Source: Psychrobacter sp.
GTDB taxonomy: Bacteria > Pseudomonadota > Gammaproteobacteria > Pseudomonadales > Moraxellaceae
Reading direction: 5' to 3'
DNA length: 12,098 bases
NCBI GenBank assembly: GCA_029256865.1
Contig: JARIEH010000015.1
Span: 1 to 12,098 of the forward strand
A model generated the notes under the pieces. That model saw only the letters and a program-made list of their open reading frames with translations, made no database searches and was not told the origin of the DNA. Of the stretch, positions 1 through 9,100 are shown piece by piece. How positions within the stretch are numbered: position 1 is the first letter of the stretch; each line of letters opens with the position of its first letter. The position numbers and the translations under genes are program-made.

Positions 1-212
1 ACATCACAGGCAGCAAGTGCTGCAATATCATGAGCATCTTTTAGTTGGCTGGTCTTGATACCGTCAAAGCTTGGTGCGTCGCCGCCAGCGTTACTGGTTG
101 AGAAAAACACGGGTGTGATACTGTCAAAGTCTTTTTCTTCACGCATACGCTCTATCAATACTGACCCTACCATACCGCGCCAGCCTACCAATCCTACGAT
201 TAAATTACTCAT
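1..212 (-). CDS. asd: Aspartate-semialdehyde dehydrogenase, N-terminal part (truncated by window edge)
   Basis: The minus strand from an ATG at 212-210 encodes 70 complete codons and then leaves the window. The start of the protein shows a Rossmann dinucleotide-binding loop, G7-x-x-G10-x-x-G13, within 'IVGLVGWRGMVG'. This is followed by 'FFSTSNAGG' (about residues 36-44), typical of the bacterial Asd N-terminal NADP domain. The enzyme reduces aspartyl-4-phosphate to aspartate semialdehyde, the branch point to lysine/diaminopimelate, threonine and methionine, in the cytoplasm. The catalytic Cys and His lie outside the window and cannot be checked. AGAGGA (minus strand, 227-222) sits 9 nt before the ATG and supports the start. 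The gene is transcribed away from the plus-strand gene at 612. Recognition is by motif only but is confident. Confidence 0.93.
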   Translation of the reverse strand, partial: MSNLIVGLVGWRGMVGSVLIERMREEKDFDSITPVFFSTSNAGGDAPSFDGIKTSQLKDAHDIAALAACD

Positions 213-611
213 GAAACCTAATCCTCTTTACAATAAATTGTTGCATCGCCAACCAATAACAATGCCGTGAATAGCCCTAAAAAGCAAGGTTTTTTAGATG
301 ATTTCAGCTATTTTTAACATACTATTAACTATAGTGACCATAACTTTAGGTTCATTAAGGTTGGTGATTGGGCTTAATATTTTGCGATGACTTACACCAA
401 AATAAAGCACGCAGTATAACGTAAGGATTCAGTTGATCATTTTCATCAGGGAGATATAGAGATTTATAGCGCACAGTAGGGGCTTGACGTACGAAATACT
501 AAAGTAAAAAGTTATTTTCGGATATAGTATATATAGTTTACTTACCCAACTAACTGATCATCGAACCTCTTAACGGCCTAAAATTAATTTAATAAACGGT
601 TAATAAAACTT
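213..611. other. Divergent intergenic region asd / EEP-family gene
   Basis: This 399-bp AT-rich spacer must hold the promoters of two divergent genes. I see no convincing ORF. A TTGACG at 484-489 and a TATAGT at 523-528 are promoter-like, but 33 nt separate them, too far to form one sigma-70 promoter. A weak AT-rich hairpin (CTAAAAA / TTTTTAG) lies around 276-298. No RNA gene or repeat family was recognised. Confidence 0.5.
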
Positions 612-1724
612 ATGGATATTCCCCTATTGTATTATGGTATGCAATTACTGGCAGGGCTAATAGCTTTTGTAACCGTCTGGGGTTGGTTACCCTTTGATCA
701 TTGGTGGGTACGCGGTGTTGACTTTCCACGTATTCAAATAATGGTACTTGGTATTATCGCCTGGATTGGTATGCTGACTTTTTGGTCAGAATGGCAAATA
801 GCGCAATGGTTACTGTTTGCCGCTCTAAACATTACTTTAGCGTTTCAGCTACGAATGGTACTGCCTTATACCAAGCTGTGGAAAAAGGAAGTTCAGAACG
901 CTAAAAAAAAGTCCGATGAAGAGGCTTATCAGTTAAAAATCATGATTTCAAATGTGTTAACTTCCAATAATGATACTCAGAAGCTAGTCAATCTCGTTAA
1001 GCAAAAGCAGCCTGATATTCTCATTACACTTGAATCAGATGAAAAATGGCAGAACGCGTTGAACGAGATTGAGCCAGATTATCTTTACACGGTTAAGGTA
1101 CCATTGGATAACCTTTACGGTATGCATCTCTACTCAAAGCTTGAATTGATAGAACCTACGGTTAAGTATCTCATGATTGATGACATACCTTCTATTCATA
1201 CACAGCTACGCCTGCGAAGTGGCCGTGTCATTTGGCTGTACTGTTTGCACCCCATGCCACCAAGTCCGACCGAAGCAGATAAATCAACCACTCGCGATGC
1301 TGAGCTATTAATGGTGGGTAAACATATCAAAGAAAATGATCAAGTTGCGATACTGGCAGGGGATCTCAATGATGTAGCATGGTCAAAGACTACCCGCCGC
1401 TTTCAACGTATCTCGGGACTGTTAGACCCACGTGTTGGCAGACATTTCATCAACACCTTTCACGTCAAATATCCATTCTTACGCTGGGCGTTGGATCACC
1501 TTTTTCACAGTGCTTGTTTTACCGTCGTTGATATAGAGCGTTTGCCCTCCATTGGTTCTGATCATTTTCCAGTATTGACGACTTTGCAGTATGAGCCAGA
1601 AGAGGCGAGCAAACAGGAGCAAAATGCGCCTGTAGTGCAATCAGAAGACCTCAAAGAGACAGAGAATAAAATTCAAGAAGGTAAAGAAGAAGGGCGTAAA
1701 GTCTCAAAAGAGCATGCAGAATAG
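612..1724 (+). CDS. Membrane-anchored endonuclease/exonuclease/phosphatase (EEP) family protein
   Basis: The 370-residue product has about three hydrophobic membrane segments at the N-terminus (roughly residues 5-27, 41-58 and 62-82). A charged linker and an EEP-fold domain (about 108-327) follow. The EEP metal and catalytic positions all appear present in order: N114 in 'SNV', E141 in 'LESD', H213 in 'LHPMPP', D251/N253 in 'GDLND', D295-H296 in 'LDHLF', and the terminal S316-D317-H318. An active metal-dependent phosphoesterase is therefore plausible. The layout resembles YafD-like proteins, whose substrate is not settled, so DNA, a phospholipid head group or another phosphodiester are all possible. 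The last 45 residues are Glu/Lys/Gln-rich and probably disordered. The ATG lacks a clear Shine-Dalgarno sequence; M10 is a possible alternative but would cut the first membrane segment. The gene stands alone, divergent from asd. Confidence 0.85.
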   Translation: MDIPLLYYGMQLLAGLIAFVTVWGWLPFDHWWVRGVDFPRIQIMVLGIIAWIGMLTFWSEWQIAQWLLFAALNITLAFQLRMVLPYTKLWKKEVQNAKKKSDEEAYQLKIMISNVLTSNNDTQKLVNLVKQKQPDILITLESDEKWQNALNEIEPDYLYTVKVPLDNLYGMHLYSKLELIEPTVKYLMIDDIPSIHTQLRLRSGRVIWLYCLHPMPPSPTEADKSTTRDAELLMVGKHIKENDQVAILAGDLNDVAWSKTTRRFQRISGLLDPRVGRHFINTFHVKYPFLRWALDHLFHSACFTVVDIERLPSIGSDHFPVLTTLQYEPEEASKQEQNAPVVQSEDLKETENKIQEGKEEGRKVSKEHAE

Positions 1725-2005
1725 CAAAGTGCTTGTGAACAATAAAAAAGTCTAAATCATCTGCTCTAGTGGTGATAAATTCATATATGAGCATGTAAGC
1801 TAAAGCGTACAAACAATGGTGCTTTTGGCGTCTAGCTACCCACTGATGTTCAGCATATAATACCATCATCAACACAAGGATAAGCACGGATGCAGTGTTG
1901 AGGCAGTAACAATACAAGCACAGGTCAGCCAACTGTTTTATAGGTTACTGTTTATGACTTAGGATAAGTCACCACGGAAGAGATAATAATAATATGAAGC
2001 GCCCT

Positions 2006-2040
2006 AAACCCGAACCAATCGCCCTAGGTTCGGGTTTTTA
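2006..2040 (+). terminator. Rho-independent terminator (plus strand)
   Basis: Perfect 11-bp stem AAACCCGAACC (2006-2016) / GGTTCGGGTTT (2027-2037) with a 10-nt loop. A T-tract from 2035 onward closes the hairpin on the plus strand. It is the first good terminator downstream of the EEP-family gene, although about 280 nt past its stop codon. Confidence 0.85.
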
Positions 2041-2154
2041 TTTGTCTGTAAGTTATTCATTATCCTCTCCTAACGGTCATAAGCAAAAGGCACTAAACAT
2101 TCTCATATACGACTACCTGCCGTAATACTGTTCAACACGCACTAAATGGTAGAT

Positions 2155-2188
2155 AATAAAAAAGGACGCTATTTTTTAATAACGTCCC
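2155..2188 (-). terminator. Rho-independent terminator of the acyltransferase gene
   Basis: On the minus strand, a stem of GGACG/CGTCC plus an inner TATT/AATA (one C-A mismatch, loop of four; 2187-2164) is followed by a run of six T and then ATTA. It starts about 29 nt after the stop codon of the minus-strand acyltransferase gene and is its obvious terminator. Confidence 0.85.
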
Positions 2189-2216
2189 TTAGTTTCTTTG
2201 GTTACATTACATTATT

Positions 2217-4163
2217 TTATTGTTTAAAAACCTCATCATAGATAGGTGAGATAAGCTTTGAACCGTAACTACTAAGATGATCGTCATCATAATAAAGTGG
2301 GATTCCATCGCTATCACCATAACAATACTCGCTATCACAGAGATATGGGAGGGGATCAAGTATTTTTGCTCCACACTGTTGAGCTGCTTCATCTTGCATT
2401 TTAAAAGCAACCTCATGACGCTGATTATATTCTTCAAGTGCGATTTTGATAGATTCTTTCTTACCTGTCAGCATGACAGATTTAATCATGGTTAATGGTA
2501 CATTCTTTAACATTTCAGGGATAGGTCTTACGAGATAAACGGGATTGGTTTGTTTGAACTCACATATACTTTCAATCATGTGTCCGCTTAAATTATTATA
2601 ATATTCTTTATTTCTTTCAGAAAACACCTTATCTATAAAATGAGTGGGTGGTACTAAATGGAAGTCTTTATTTTCATTATATCCGTGGAAATAAAGAGAA
2701 GTTCTACTAATAATAATGACAGGAATGTTTGGATACTTATCAGCTACAAGACTAATCGCATTCTCTACCAGTTGCCCACAATTATAATCTGGGTTATTGC
2801 CGTTTTCGTCTACCCAGTAAAGTCCTCTGACTGTCGGACAAGCCGAAAGTCCTAAGCTCAAAATACTTCCACCCGCAAGAGTGGCTCTATTGCCAATAGC
2901 GACATTCTGGACTTGTGAGTGACTATCTCCAATAACGATTGCTTTTACTGGACCATCACCATAAATACAGGCTGGAGATACTCCGTTTTCAACTTTTCCA
3001 CAAACTTCTGTTCGAGGTTCTATCTGTTGTTGCTCTACAATTGATATTTGCTCTGGCGTTAAACGATAATGGGTGATGGCATCAGTTTTCATAAATAACG
3101 CGCTCCCTAGTAATCCTACAAACCCCGCAATATAAATGGGTTTGCTTCGAAGATAGCTAAAGAGGGTAGAAAAATTATTGCTAAACTTTATTTTTTCAAC
3201 ATATTTATAGCTCAAGAAGCCCATTAATATGGATAGCGCCATGCCCGGGTATATATAATACTTGGGCAGTGAGAACATATAAATGGTTACCACAAAAGGC
3301 CAGTGCCAAAGATAAATAGAATAAGACCAAGAACCTAACTTTTGAAAGACTATGTTGCCTGTAATGAAACTATCATCACGTTGGGCTTGGATAATCAGAA
3401 ATGAACCTAAAACAGGAATGATGGCTAAATAACCTGGCCAAGGATTCTTAGCTGATATTAAAAAATAGGAAATGACAATTAAAGCTAAACCTATACACTC
3501 TAAATATTTTTTTCTATTTTCTTGTAATTTAAAAGGATAGAGGTAAGCAACACCACCAATCATCATCTCCCATGCTCTAGTAGGTAAGAGAAAGTATGAA
3601 GGAATAGGCCATTTATAAGTCGCAATAGCACTAAAAATAAAACCTATAACAGTTCCCCATATTAACATCAGTTTCATCGTATTAAGGGATAAAAACTTAC
3701 GCATAGCGATAAGAACTAAAGGATAGATAATGTAAAATTGCCATTCAACTGATAATGACCAAGTATGTAACAACCATTTTTCATGAGAAGCAGCATCAAA
3801 GTATCCCGCCTCTTTCCAATATGTAATGTTGGATAAAAAACTTACACTGCTGGCAGCATGTTTTCCTAAAGCCTCGTATTCCAACGGGGATAGATAAAAC
3901 CAACCAAAAATTAATAATACCAAGCATAGCAATGCTAAAGCGGGAATAATTCTATTAGCACGGGCGACATAGAATTTTAAAATAGAGAAGTTTTGTTGTT
4001 CGAGACCTCTAAATATTATTCCAGTCATCAAGAAACCTGAAATAACAAAAAAGACATCAACACCCGCAAAACCACCAGGCATCCAAGCAGTATTAAAATG
4101 GAATAACACAACAGCGATGACTGCAATGGCTCTTATCCCATTAATATCTTTTCTAAATTTCAT
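2217..4163 (-). CDS. OafA/YrhL-type acyltransferase with C-terminal SGNH domain
   Basis: This is a 648-residue, two-part integral membrane protein. Residues 1 to about 330 form an acyltransferase-3 domain with roughly ten membrane segments. Visible motifs are 'FHF' with H22, 'GFAGVDVFFVISGFL' (31-45), 'RANRIIPA' (68-75), 'SLSVEWQFYIIYP' (136-148) and 'YSIYLWHWP' (281-289). A further hydrophobic segment (about 342-358) leads to a periplasmic SGNH domain with 'GDSH' (412-415; S414 the likely nucleophile) and a D-x-x-H block at D626-H629. By family knowledge the membrane domain passes an acyl group, often acetyl, from a cytoplasmic donor across the membrane, and the SGNH domain moves it onto a glycan such as O-antigen, LPS or peptidoglycan. 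The substrate cannot be read from sequence. The frame opens upstream at a TTG (4178), but the ATG at 4163 directly before 'KFRKDINGIRA' fits the family start better. No strong Shine-Dalgarno is seen for either. The gene is clearly more AT-rich than surA and lptD and stands alone. Confidence 0.92.
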   Translation of the reverse strand: MKFRKDINGIRAIAVIAVVLFHFNTAWMPGGFAGVDVFFVISGFLMTGIIFRGLEQQNFSILKFYVARANRIIPALALLCLVLLIFGWFYLSPLEYEALGKHAASSVSFLSNITYWKEAGYFDAASHEKWLLHTWSLSVEWQFYIIYPLVLIAMRKFLSLNTMKLMLIWGTVIGFIFSAIATYKWPIPSYFLLPTRAWEMMIGGVAYLYPFKLQENRKKYLECIGLALIVISYFLISAKNPWPGYLAIIPVLGSFLIIQAQRDDSFITGNIVFQKLGSWSYSIYLWHWPFVVTIYMFSLPKYYIYPGMALSILMGFLSYKYVEKIKFSNNFSTLFSYLRSKPIYIAGFVGLLGSALFMKTDAITHYRLTPEQISIVEQQQIEPRTEVCGKVENGVSPACIYGDGPVKAIVIGDSHSQVQNVAIGNRATLAGGSILSLGLSACPTVRGLYWVDENGNNPDYNCGQLVENAISLVADKYPNIPVIIISRTSLYFHGYNENKDFHLVPPTHFIDKVFSERNKEYYNNLSGHMIESICEFKQTNPVYLVRPIPEMLKNVPLTMIKSVMLTGKKESIKIALEEYNQRHEVAFKMQDEAAQQCGAKILDPLPYLCDSEYCYGDSDGIPLYYDDDHLSSYGSKLISPIYDEVFKQ

Positions 4164-4203
4164 AATATAACCAACCAAAAGTTTAGTATGGACAATTGTT
4201 TTT

Positions 4204-4233
4204 ATTATATACGCTTTTGTGAATATATGTATA
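4204..4233 (-). promoter_or_regulatory. Candidate sigma-70 promoter of the acyltransferase gene
   Basis: On the minus strand, TATACA (4233-4228, 4/6 match to the -35 consensus), an 18-nt spacer and a perfect TATAAT (4209-4204) place transcription start near 4197, about 34 nt before the ATG at 4163. The surroundings are very AT-rich, so a chance match is possible. Confidence 0.4.
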
Positions 4234-4376
4234 TAATTTCCATTTGGTTTTTCATACTATTTTTAGCAAAAAATATGAGTCATACAATATCGGACAGTAG
4301 GTATAACCAAGGTCATTGTTATTAAGATATTGCTTTGGCAGGACATAAAGTTCTAAGGCAGATTTACTTTAAAAAC

Positions 4377-4411
4377 AAAAAAAAGGGGCACGCAATGCGT
4401 ATCCCTTTTTT
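4377..4411 (-). terminator. Rho-independent terminator after surA (possibly bidirectional)
   Basis: An A-run, GGG, an inner ACGC/GCGT stem, CCC and a T-run form one long hairpin (A 4377-4384, T 4406-4411). On the minus strand the stem is followed by eight T. It lies about 48 nt after the surA stop codon and separates surA from the acyltransferase gene. The mirror-image T-run could also stop plus-strand transcription. Confidence 0.85.
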
Positions 4412-4458
4412 AAATTGAGTAACTTACTGTATACTTAAGTTATTTTTATATAATCTAT

Positions 4459-5865
4459 CTAAGGTGCAATTACTTGAATATAAGCACCTGCACGCAGCTC
4501 TTGTAGCCAGTCTTCTTGCGCTTGTGGCGCGAGGCGTTGATATAATGCTTGGCGTGCCATATTACGGCGATATTGCTCACTGACATCATGTTGACGTTTG
4601 CCTTCAACTTTGAGGATGTGCCAGCCAAACTGGGTCTTAAATGGGGCAGAATAGTTCCCTACGCTGGTGTTTTTCATTATCGCTTCAAATGGCCCGACCA
4701 TATCTTCTTCACTGACCCATTCAAGATCGCCACCACGTCCTGCAGAACCTGGATCGTCAGAGTAAGTGGCTGCTAAGCCTGCAAAGTCAGCCCCTTGGCG
4801 TAGCTGTTCGTACAAGTCATTGACTTTTTGTTCAGCGAGGGCATCCGTTTGTAATTCATCAACTTTAATCAAGATATGACGTGTATGCCACTGTGGGATG
4901 ATCATAGTATCGCTGGCTTTTTTATTAGCAAGCTTGATGATATCAATGCCTTCAGGGGTGATGAGAGGCTCACTAACAGCACCAACATTCAGCTTGGTTA
5001 TTTCACTCGATAACTCTGTTGGAAGGGTGGTAGCCTTATGAAATCCCATATCGCCGCCTTGTAAAGGAATTGGGTAGCTACCTTGCGAGGCTGTTATAGC
5101 AGCTTCAACATCCACATTAGGTGCTTGTAATCGTGTACGTAATGCTTGTGCAACTTTGAGCGCTTCTGCGCGCTGCGTTTCTGACAGACGACTATAATCA
5201 TCGACATAGGGCACGCGAACGTGAATGGTCTGATATTCACTTTGGTTTAGGCGCTTGGCTTCAGGAGAGGCTAAAAACGCATCAATATCTTGCTCGCTAA
5301 TGCGCACACGATTGGCAATTTGACGTTGCTGTAATGCTTGAATAGCAGCGTCTTCAATCAGTTTTGTGCGTAAATTGGCATAACTACCAGCTTGCTCGTT
5401 ATCCAAACGTTGCTGTAGGGCCGCAATACTAGTTAGGCCTTCAGCTTGTGCAATTTGTGCTAGACGCTGATTGATCGCGGCCTCATCAGGCTTGATTCCC
5501 ACTCGATTGATCAGTGATAATTGTAATTCACGTAAAACGAGCGCATTCAATACTTCAGACTGCAACTGAGCTGAGTTGGGGATAGGCTCACCAGCCGCTT
5601 GTGCGCGTGCTTGAGTTTGTGTGATAGCAGCAACTAAGTCGCTTTTTAAGATGGCGTTATCATTGACTATCGCAATGATGCCGTCGGTACTATTAGCGGA
5701 TGTTAACTGAGCGCTATTGTCTGGGCTAGCGGTCGAAGCTACTTCTTGCGTCGGTGTAGGTTTTACTGTTGCCGCTTGTGTGCTGAAACTAAGTATAAGA
5801 CTTGCACTCATACCCATAGAAACTAATACAGCACGGCTGGTTTGACGTAAAGAAAAAAATCTCAT
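4459..5865 (-). CDS. surA: Periplasmic chaperone / peptidyl-prolyl isomerase SurA
   Basis: The 468-residue product begins with a Sec signal peptide: basic start, hydrophobic core about 12-27, likely cleavage after 'STQAA' near residue 32. After a Thr/Pro/Ser-rich linker, the N-terminal chaperone domain starts at 'IIAIVNDNAILKSDL' (63-77). Two parvulin domains follow, at about 211-314 ('GGDMGF' 270-275) and 326-424 ('HILIK' 330-334, 'SDDPGSAGRGGDLEWV' 369-384, 'FGWHILKV' 413-420). A C-terminal helix closes the chaperone fold. SurA escorts unfolded outer-membrane proteins, LptD among them, through the periplasm. The frame stays open up to an ATG at 5931, but the ATG at 5865 is preferred. It gives a clean signal peptide, has GAGGAG 4 nt upstream, and the candidate promoter would start transcription at about 5931. 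The gene lies 324 bp downstream of lptD on the same strand. The second parvulin domain matches the canonical pattern better than the first. Confidence 0.95.
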   Translation of the reverse strand: MRFFSLRQTSRAVLVSMGMSASLILSFSTQAATVKPTPTQEVASTASPDNSAQLTSANSTDGIIAIVNDNAILKSDLVAAITQTQARAQAAGEPIPNSAQLQSEVLNALVLRELQLSLINRVGIKPDEAAINQRLAQIAQAEGLTSIAALQQRLDNEQAGSYANLRTKLIEDAAIQALQQRQIANRVRISEQDIDAFLASPEAKRLNQSEYQTIHVRVPYVDDYSRLSETQRAEALKVAQALRTRLQAPNVDVEAAITASQGSYPIPLQGGDMGFHKATTLPTELSSEITKLNVGAVSEPLITPEGIDIIKLANKKASDTMIIPQWHTRHILIKVDELQTDALAEQKVNDLYEQLRQGADFAGLAATYSDDPGSAGRGGDLEWVSEEDMVGPFEAIMKNTSVGNYSAPFKTQFGWHILKVEGKRQHDVSEQYRRNMARQALYQRLAPQAQEDWLQELRAGAYIQVIAP

Positions 5866-5869
5866 GATG

Positions 5870-5875
5870 CTCCTC
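5870..5875 (-). promoter_or_regulatory. Ribosome binding site deciding the surA start
   Basis: GAGGAG on the minus strand, with CATC between it and the ATG at 5865-5863. It is the best Shine-Dalgarno among the five in-frame ATG codons (5931, 5919, 5886, 5877, 5865) and selects the start that begins a normal signal peptide. Confidence 0.7.
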
Positions 5876-5937
5876 ATCAATGTCATCGCATCGGATAGTG
5901 TTTGGCCAATCTTATCCATTATATTATGCACGATTTT

Positions 5938-5967
5938 ATTATAAATAATCAGCTACTGGATAGTCTT
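5938..5967 (-). promoter_or_regulatory. Candidate sigma-70 promoter of surA
   Basis: On the minus strand, AAGACT (5967-5962, weak -35), an 18-nt spacer and a perfect TATAAT (5943-5938) predict a transcription start near 5931 and a leader of about 65 nt. If real, surA is not solely dependent on read-through from lptD. Confidence 0.4.
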
Positions 5968-5975
5968 GCCCACAA

Positions 5976-5999
5976 TGTTATTACGTGAGTGTTATTACG
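5976..5999. repeat. Short direct repeat upstream of the surA promoter
   Basis: TGTTATTACG occurs at 5976-5985 and again at 5990-5999, with TGAG between (period 14). A shorter TGTTAT follows at 6011-6016. The pair sits just upstream of the candidate -35 of surA (5962-5967), where an activator might bind. The rest of the 324-bp lptD-surA gap shows no ORF and only a weak 6-bp hairpin at 6156-6172. Confidence 0.6.
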
Positions 6000-6189
6000 G
6001 AATTGTTCGATGTTATATCAAACCCAAAAGATACGACGGGCTGTGTCAAACTTGTTTAGCCTGCAGTGCGTAGTACTGGCACTCATTTTCCTTGCTACTC
6101 TAGCCCTTGGGAATGGTATCTATATTCATTGATAACAGACCTTAAACTCATTAATTGACGCTTAGGGCGTCATCTTCGCAAAGCTGTTA

Positions 6190-9100
6190 TTACTCTTTCC
6201 ACGCAGTTTGTACCGGTTCAAAACCCAGTACTTTATCTGAAAGCAATCGGGTTAGACGGCTGCTGCTACTGCCCAGACCATTTAATCTGATTTCGGCCAT
6301 TATCGCCTGTGTTGGTTTATCTCTAGTATTAAGGTCATTATAATAACGGCGACCATATACGGCAAAACCGATACAGCAATCTTCGTAATCTACACCAACC
6401 AGTGCATCGAGCATTTTATCACTATTATAGTCGTATTGCCCTTGTGCTAATACTCGCCAGTTGTTGTTAAAGGGGAAGATCGCAGAGGCAGTAAAGGCAG
6501 ATAGTGGTAACTGATTGGTATTATCATCACGCATACGCTTGACGAAGCCGACGTTAAACAGGCTGTTGTCTGACGGCTGATAGCGAAGCTCAGTAGTGAT
6601 ATAGTTTAAATCATAGCTACTGGTGAGTGCACCGCTCACATCAACCCAGACATTGTTATAAGGTTGAGTGCTGGCGTCCCATACCATGCCTGAGGATGAA
6701 CTGTTAAAAACCGATTGTTGATCATCCAGTGTCACACGTCCATCATCGATATAAAATTGCTCTGCAATGCTACCATCAAAACGTGTCACGCCCGTTGCGT
6801 CGATGTAACGATAGTTAATGCCTGGAGTGAAGGCGTGTAAGTCTTGCAAGCGGTCATGACCTAAGAACCAACTGTCTGAAAAAAGCTGCTCATAGTTGAT
6901 AGAAGCAATGCGAGTGTTGAAGTTAGGAAGCTCGTTTTGGTCTTCAAAGGGTGAGTAAGTATATTTAAGTCTTGGGCTTAGTATCTGATAGCCGCCCATC
7001 GTGTTATCAAATGCTCCAAATGGTGAGCCTGCTTTGTAAAAATTAAGACCAGCATCGATGCTCGCTTGTGGTACAAATACTGACTGACTACCATCATCTT
7101 TACTCAATGAGTTATCTGCCAAGCTGTCTTCATCGTATGAAGTATATAAATGCTGTAAGCTGACCTTCGGTTTAATATATCCCCAAGAAGACTCAATGGG
7201 GTAGCTGGCGCTAAGTTTATTATAAACGCGCGCGCCACTTTTTTCTGCCTCTGAGCCATCATCGATAGACTTTTTAAAGTAAGCAGAGTCATGGACACCG
7301 GTGATATCGAATTTTTCTACCCAAGGTAGACGATAGCTTAATTCTAATTGTGGTAAGCGTGAGTAAGGCTTATCTTTATCTTTTAGAGCCTCACCTGTGC
7401 TAGTAAAGGCATCAAGAGTCTGGAAAGTTTCAACTTTGAGCTCACCATTGACATAATCATTGTAGTAGTTAAGACGAGCGCGTCTGGGTAAGTTCAGTGT
7501 ATTGTCTGACAAGCCCAGCGTGTCAAAATCATCGAGGTAATTGGCATCAGATACATAGCTATATTTAGCATCACCACTTAAGCGCGGGATACTGTTTGAC
7601 GACCAATAATGATCATAAAATAAGCTGCTACGGTCTTCGTCATTATATTGTTTGTCATTTGGCAAGTATGAACCATTAAATATACCTTCACCGTACGCTT
7701 CGGTTAAATAGCGAAACTCCCCTGAGAGCATTGGGTTACGATTGGTATAAAGATGAGTGTTCAGTGTGGCATCATAGTTGGGTGCCAGATTGAAATAATA
7801 AGGGATGTCGATTTCAAGGCCACTTTCGCTATCGATGCTGGCACTAGGTAATAAAAAACCACTACTACGGCGACTATCGATGGGGAAGTTGAAGTAAGGT
7901 AAGTAAAACACAGGAACATCAGCAATACGAAAGGTCGTGTCGTAAGCCTTACCGCGACCCGTATCCGTATCTAAGTCTATACTTTTAGCGTCAAACTGCC
8001 ACTTACGATTGGTCGGTGGACAGGTGCTAAACATCACTTCATCTAGTTCGTACTGGCTTTCATTAGGACGGTTTAGGCGTTTAGCGTAACCGTGCGATTG
8101 CAGTGGCACACTCGCAAAAGCCACGCCATAAGCTGTAGATTGCCCAGACTCAGTATTGTAAGATAAATTATCTGCGACGCCAATAAGTCCACCTTGTGAG
8201 GCTTTTTCGGTAAGAGATGCTTTACTACCTTGGCCTTGCATTACTGATGTATTGTTATTCCCAATCGCCTGATCGGTAAACATCACATTACCTTGTGCAC
8301 CAGCGATGCCATTGGTCAAATCTAGAACGATTTTATCAGCTTCAATATGCTGACTGCCTTGATTTAGGATGACATTACCCGAAAGTTCAGCATAATCTAC
8401 ATTATCGTAATAACCATAATCAGCCTCTGCAAACAAAGGCGCCTGGCTATTATCAGTGCCGCTTTTAGTCTGGTATCCTGCTTCAGTGGAGGCACGTTGA
8501 TAGTTGGAGCTGCGCTGAGGAGAGACCCACTGGCCTTCGCAACGCTGCGAGCTATCGACGCTATGCGGTAACAGGTTTAAATCAGTACCAAGCTGACGAA
8601 TTGGCCTTTTATCAACTTGATTGCTTTGTGTAGGTGCTAAATCGCTGTCTATTGAGGGTTGTCCATCACTCACAATGTCATTAATATCTTTTGATCGAGA
8701 CGTATCGCTATCGGGTTTTAACTGATAAAACTCTGCCAAACGCATTAAGCTTTCTTGAATACTCTCATCACTGACAGTGCGGCTGCTATCAAGCACCGGA
8801 TCTGTTGTTATGCCTCGCTGAGCGCGCGTTAAATCGTTTTTATCATCAGTACTGTCTAATTGAGAGACATCATTACTTATTAGGTTTTCGGTATTGACAG
8901 CACTGTCGGTGATAGCCGTTACGGGAACTGTAGAAGTGGCAGCTACATCATTGTAGAAACTGTCTATTTCAGAATTCTCAGTATCAGTGCGGTTTGTTAT
9001 TTCGGTAGTAACGGAATTGTTAATAATTTTCTGTGAAGCGCTACTGTTAGCTGATTTATTAATATCAGCTTGCTTGAGAGTTGTTCGATTGATTGCTTTA

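Larger units (their letters stand above)
1725..2216. other. Convergent intergenic region with two terminators
   Basis: This 492-bp spacer lies between two converging genes. It holds a plus-strand terminator at 2006-2040 and a minus-strand terminator at 2155-2188, annotated separately. The 280 bp between the plus-strand stop codon and its terminator contain no ORF I trust and no recognisable RNA. It may be a long 3' UTR or the remains of an eroded gene. Confidence 0.5.

Noticed and set aside
484..528. TTGACG and TATAGT as a promoter for the EEP gene
   Set aside because: The 33-nt spacing is far outside the sigma-70 range, and neither box has a good partner at the right distance.
1651..1932. 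Minus-strand ORF of 93 codons, hydrophobic and Leu/Tyr-rich
   Set aside because: It overlaps the 3' end of the EEP gene antisense, has no ribosome-binding site that stands out, and its composition looks like an antisense shadow of an AT-rich region.
1994..2125. 43-codon plus-strand ORF starting with ATG and reading through the terminator hairpin
   Set aside because: Its first half is the terminator sequence itself, no family is recognisable, and the purine-rich stretch before the ATG is not a good Shine-Dalgarno.
4163..4178. TTG start at 4178 for the acyltransferase
   Set aside because: The ATG at 4163 directly precedes the conserved family N-terminus and needs no rare start codon.
6156..6172. 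Hairpin TGACGC/GCGTCA just after the lptD stop codon as an lptD terminator
   Set aside because: Only 6 bp, and the minus-strand tail AATTAATGAG is not a T-tract; at best a weak pause or attenuation site.
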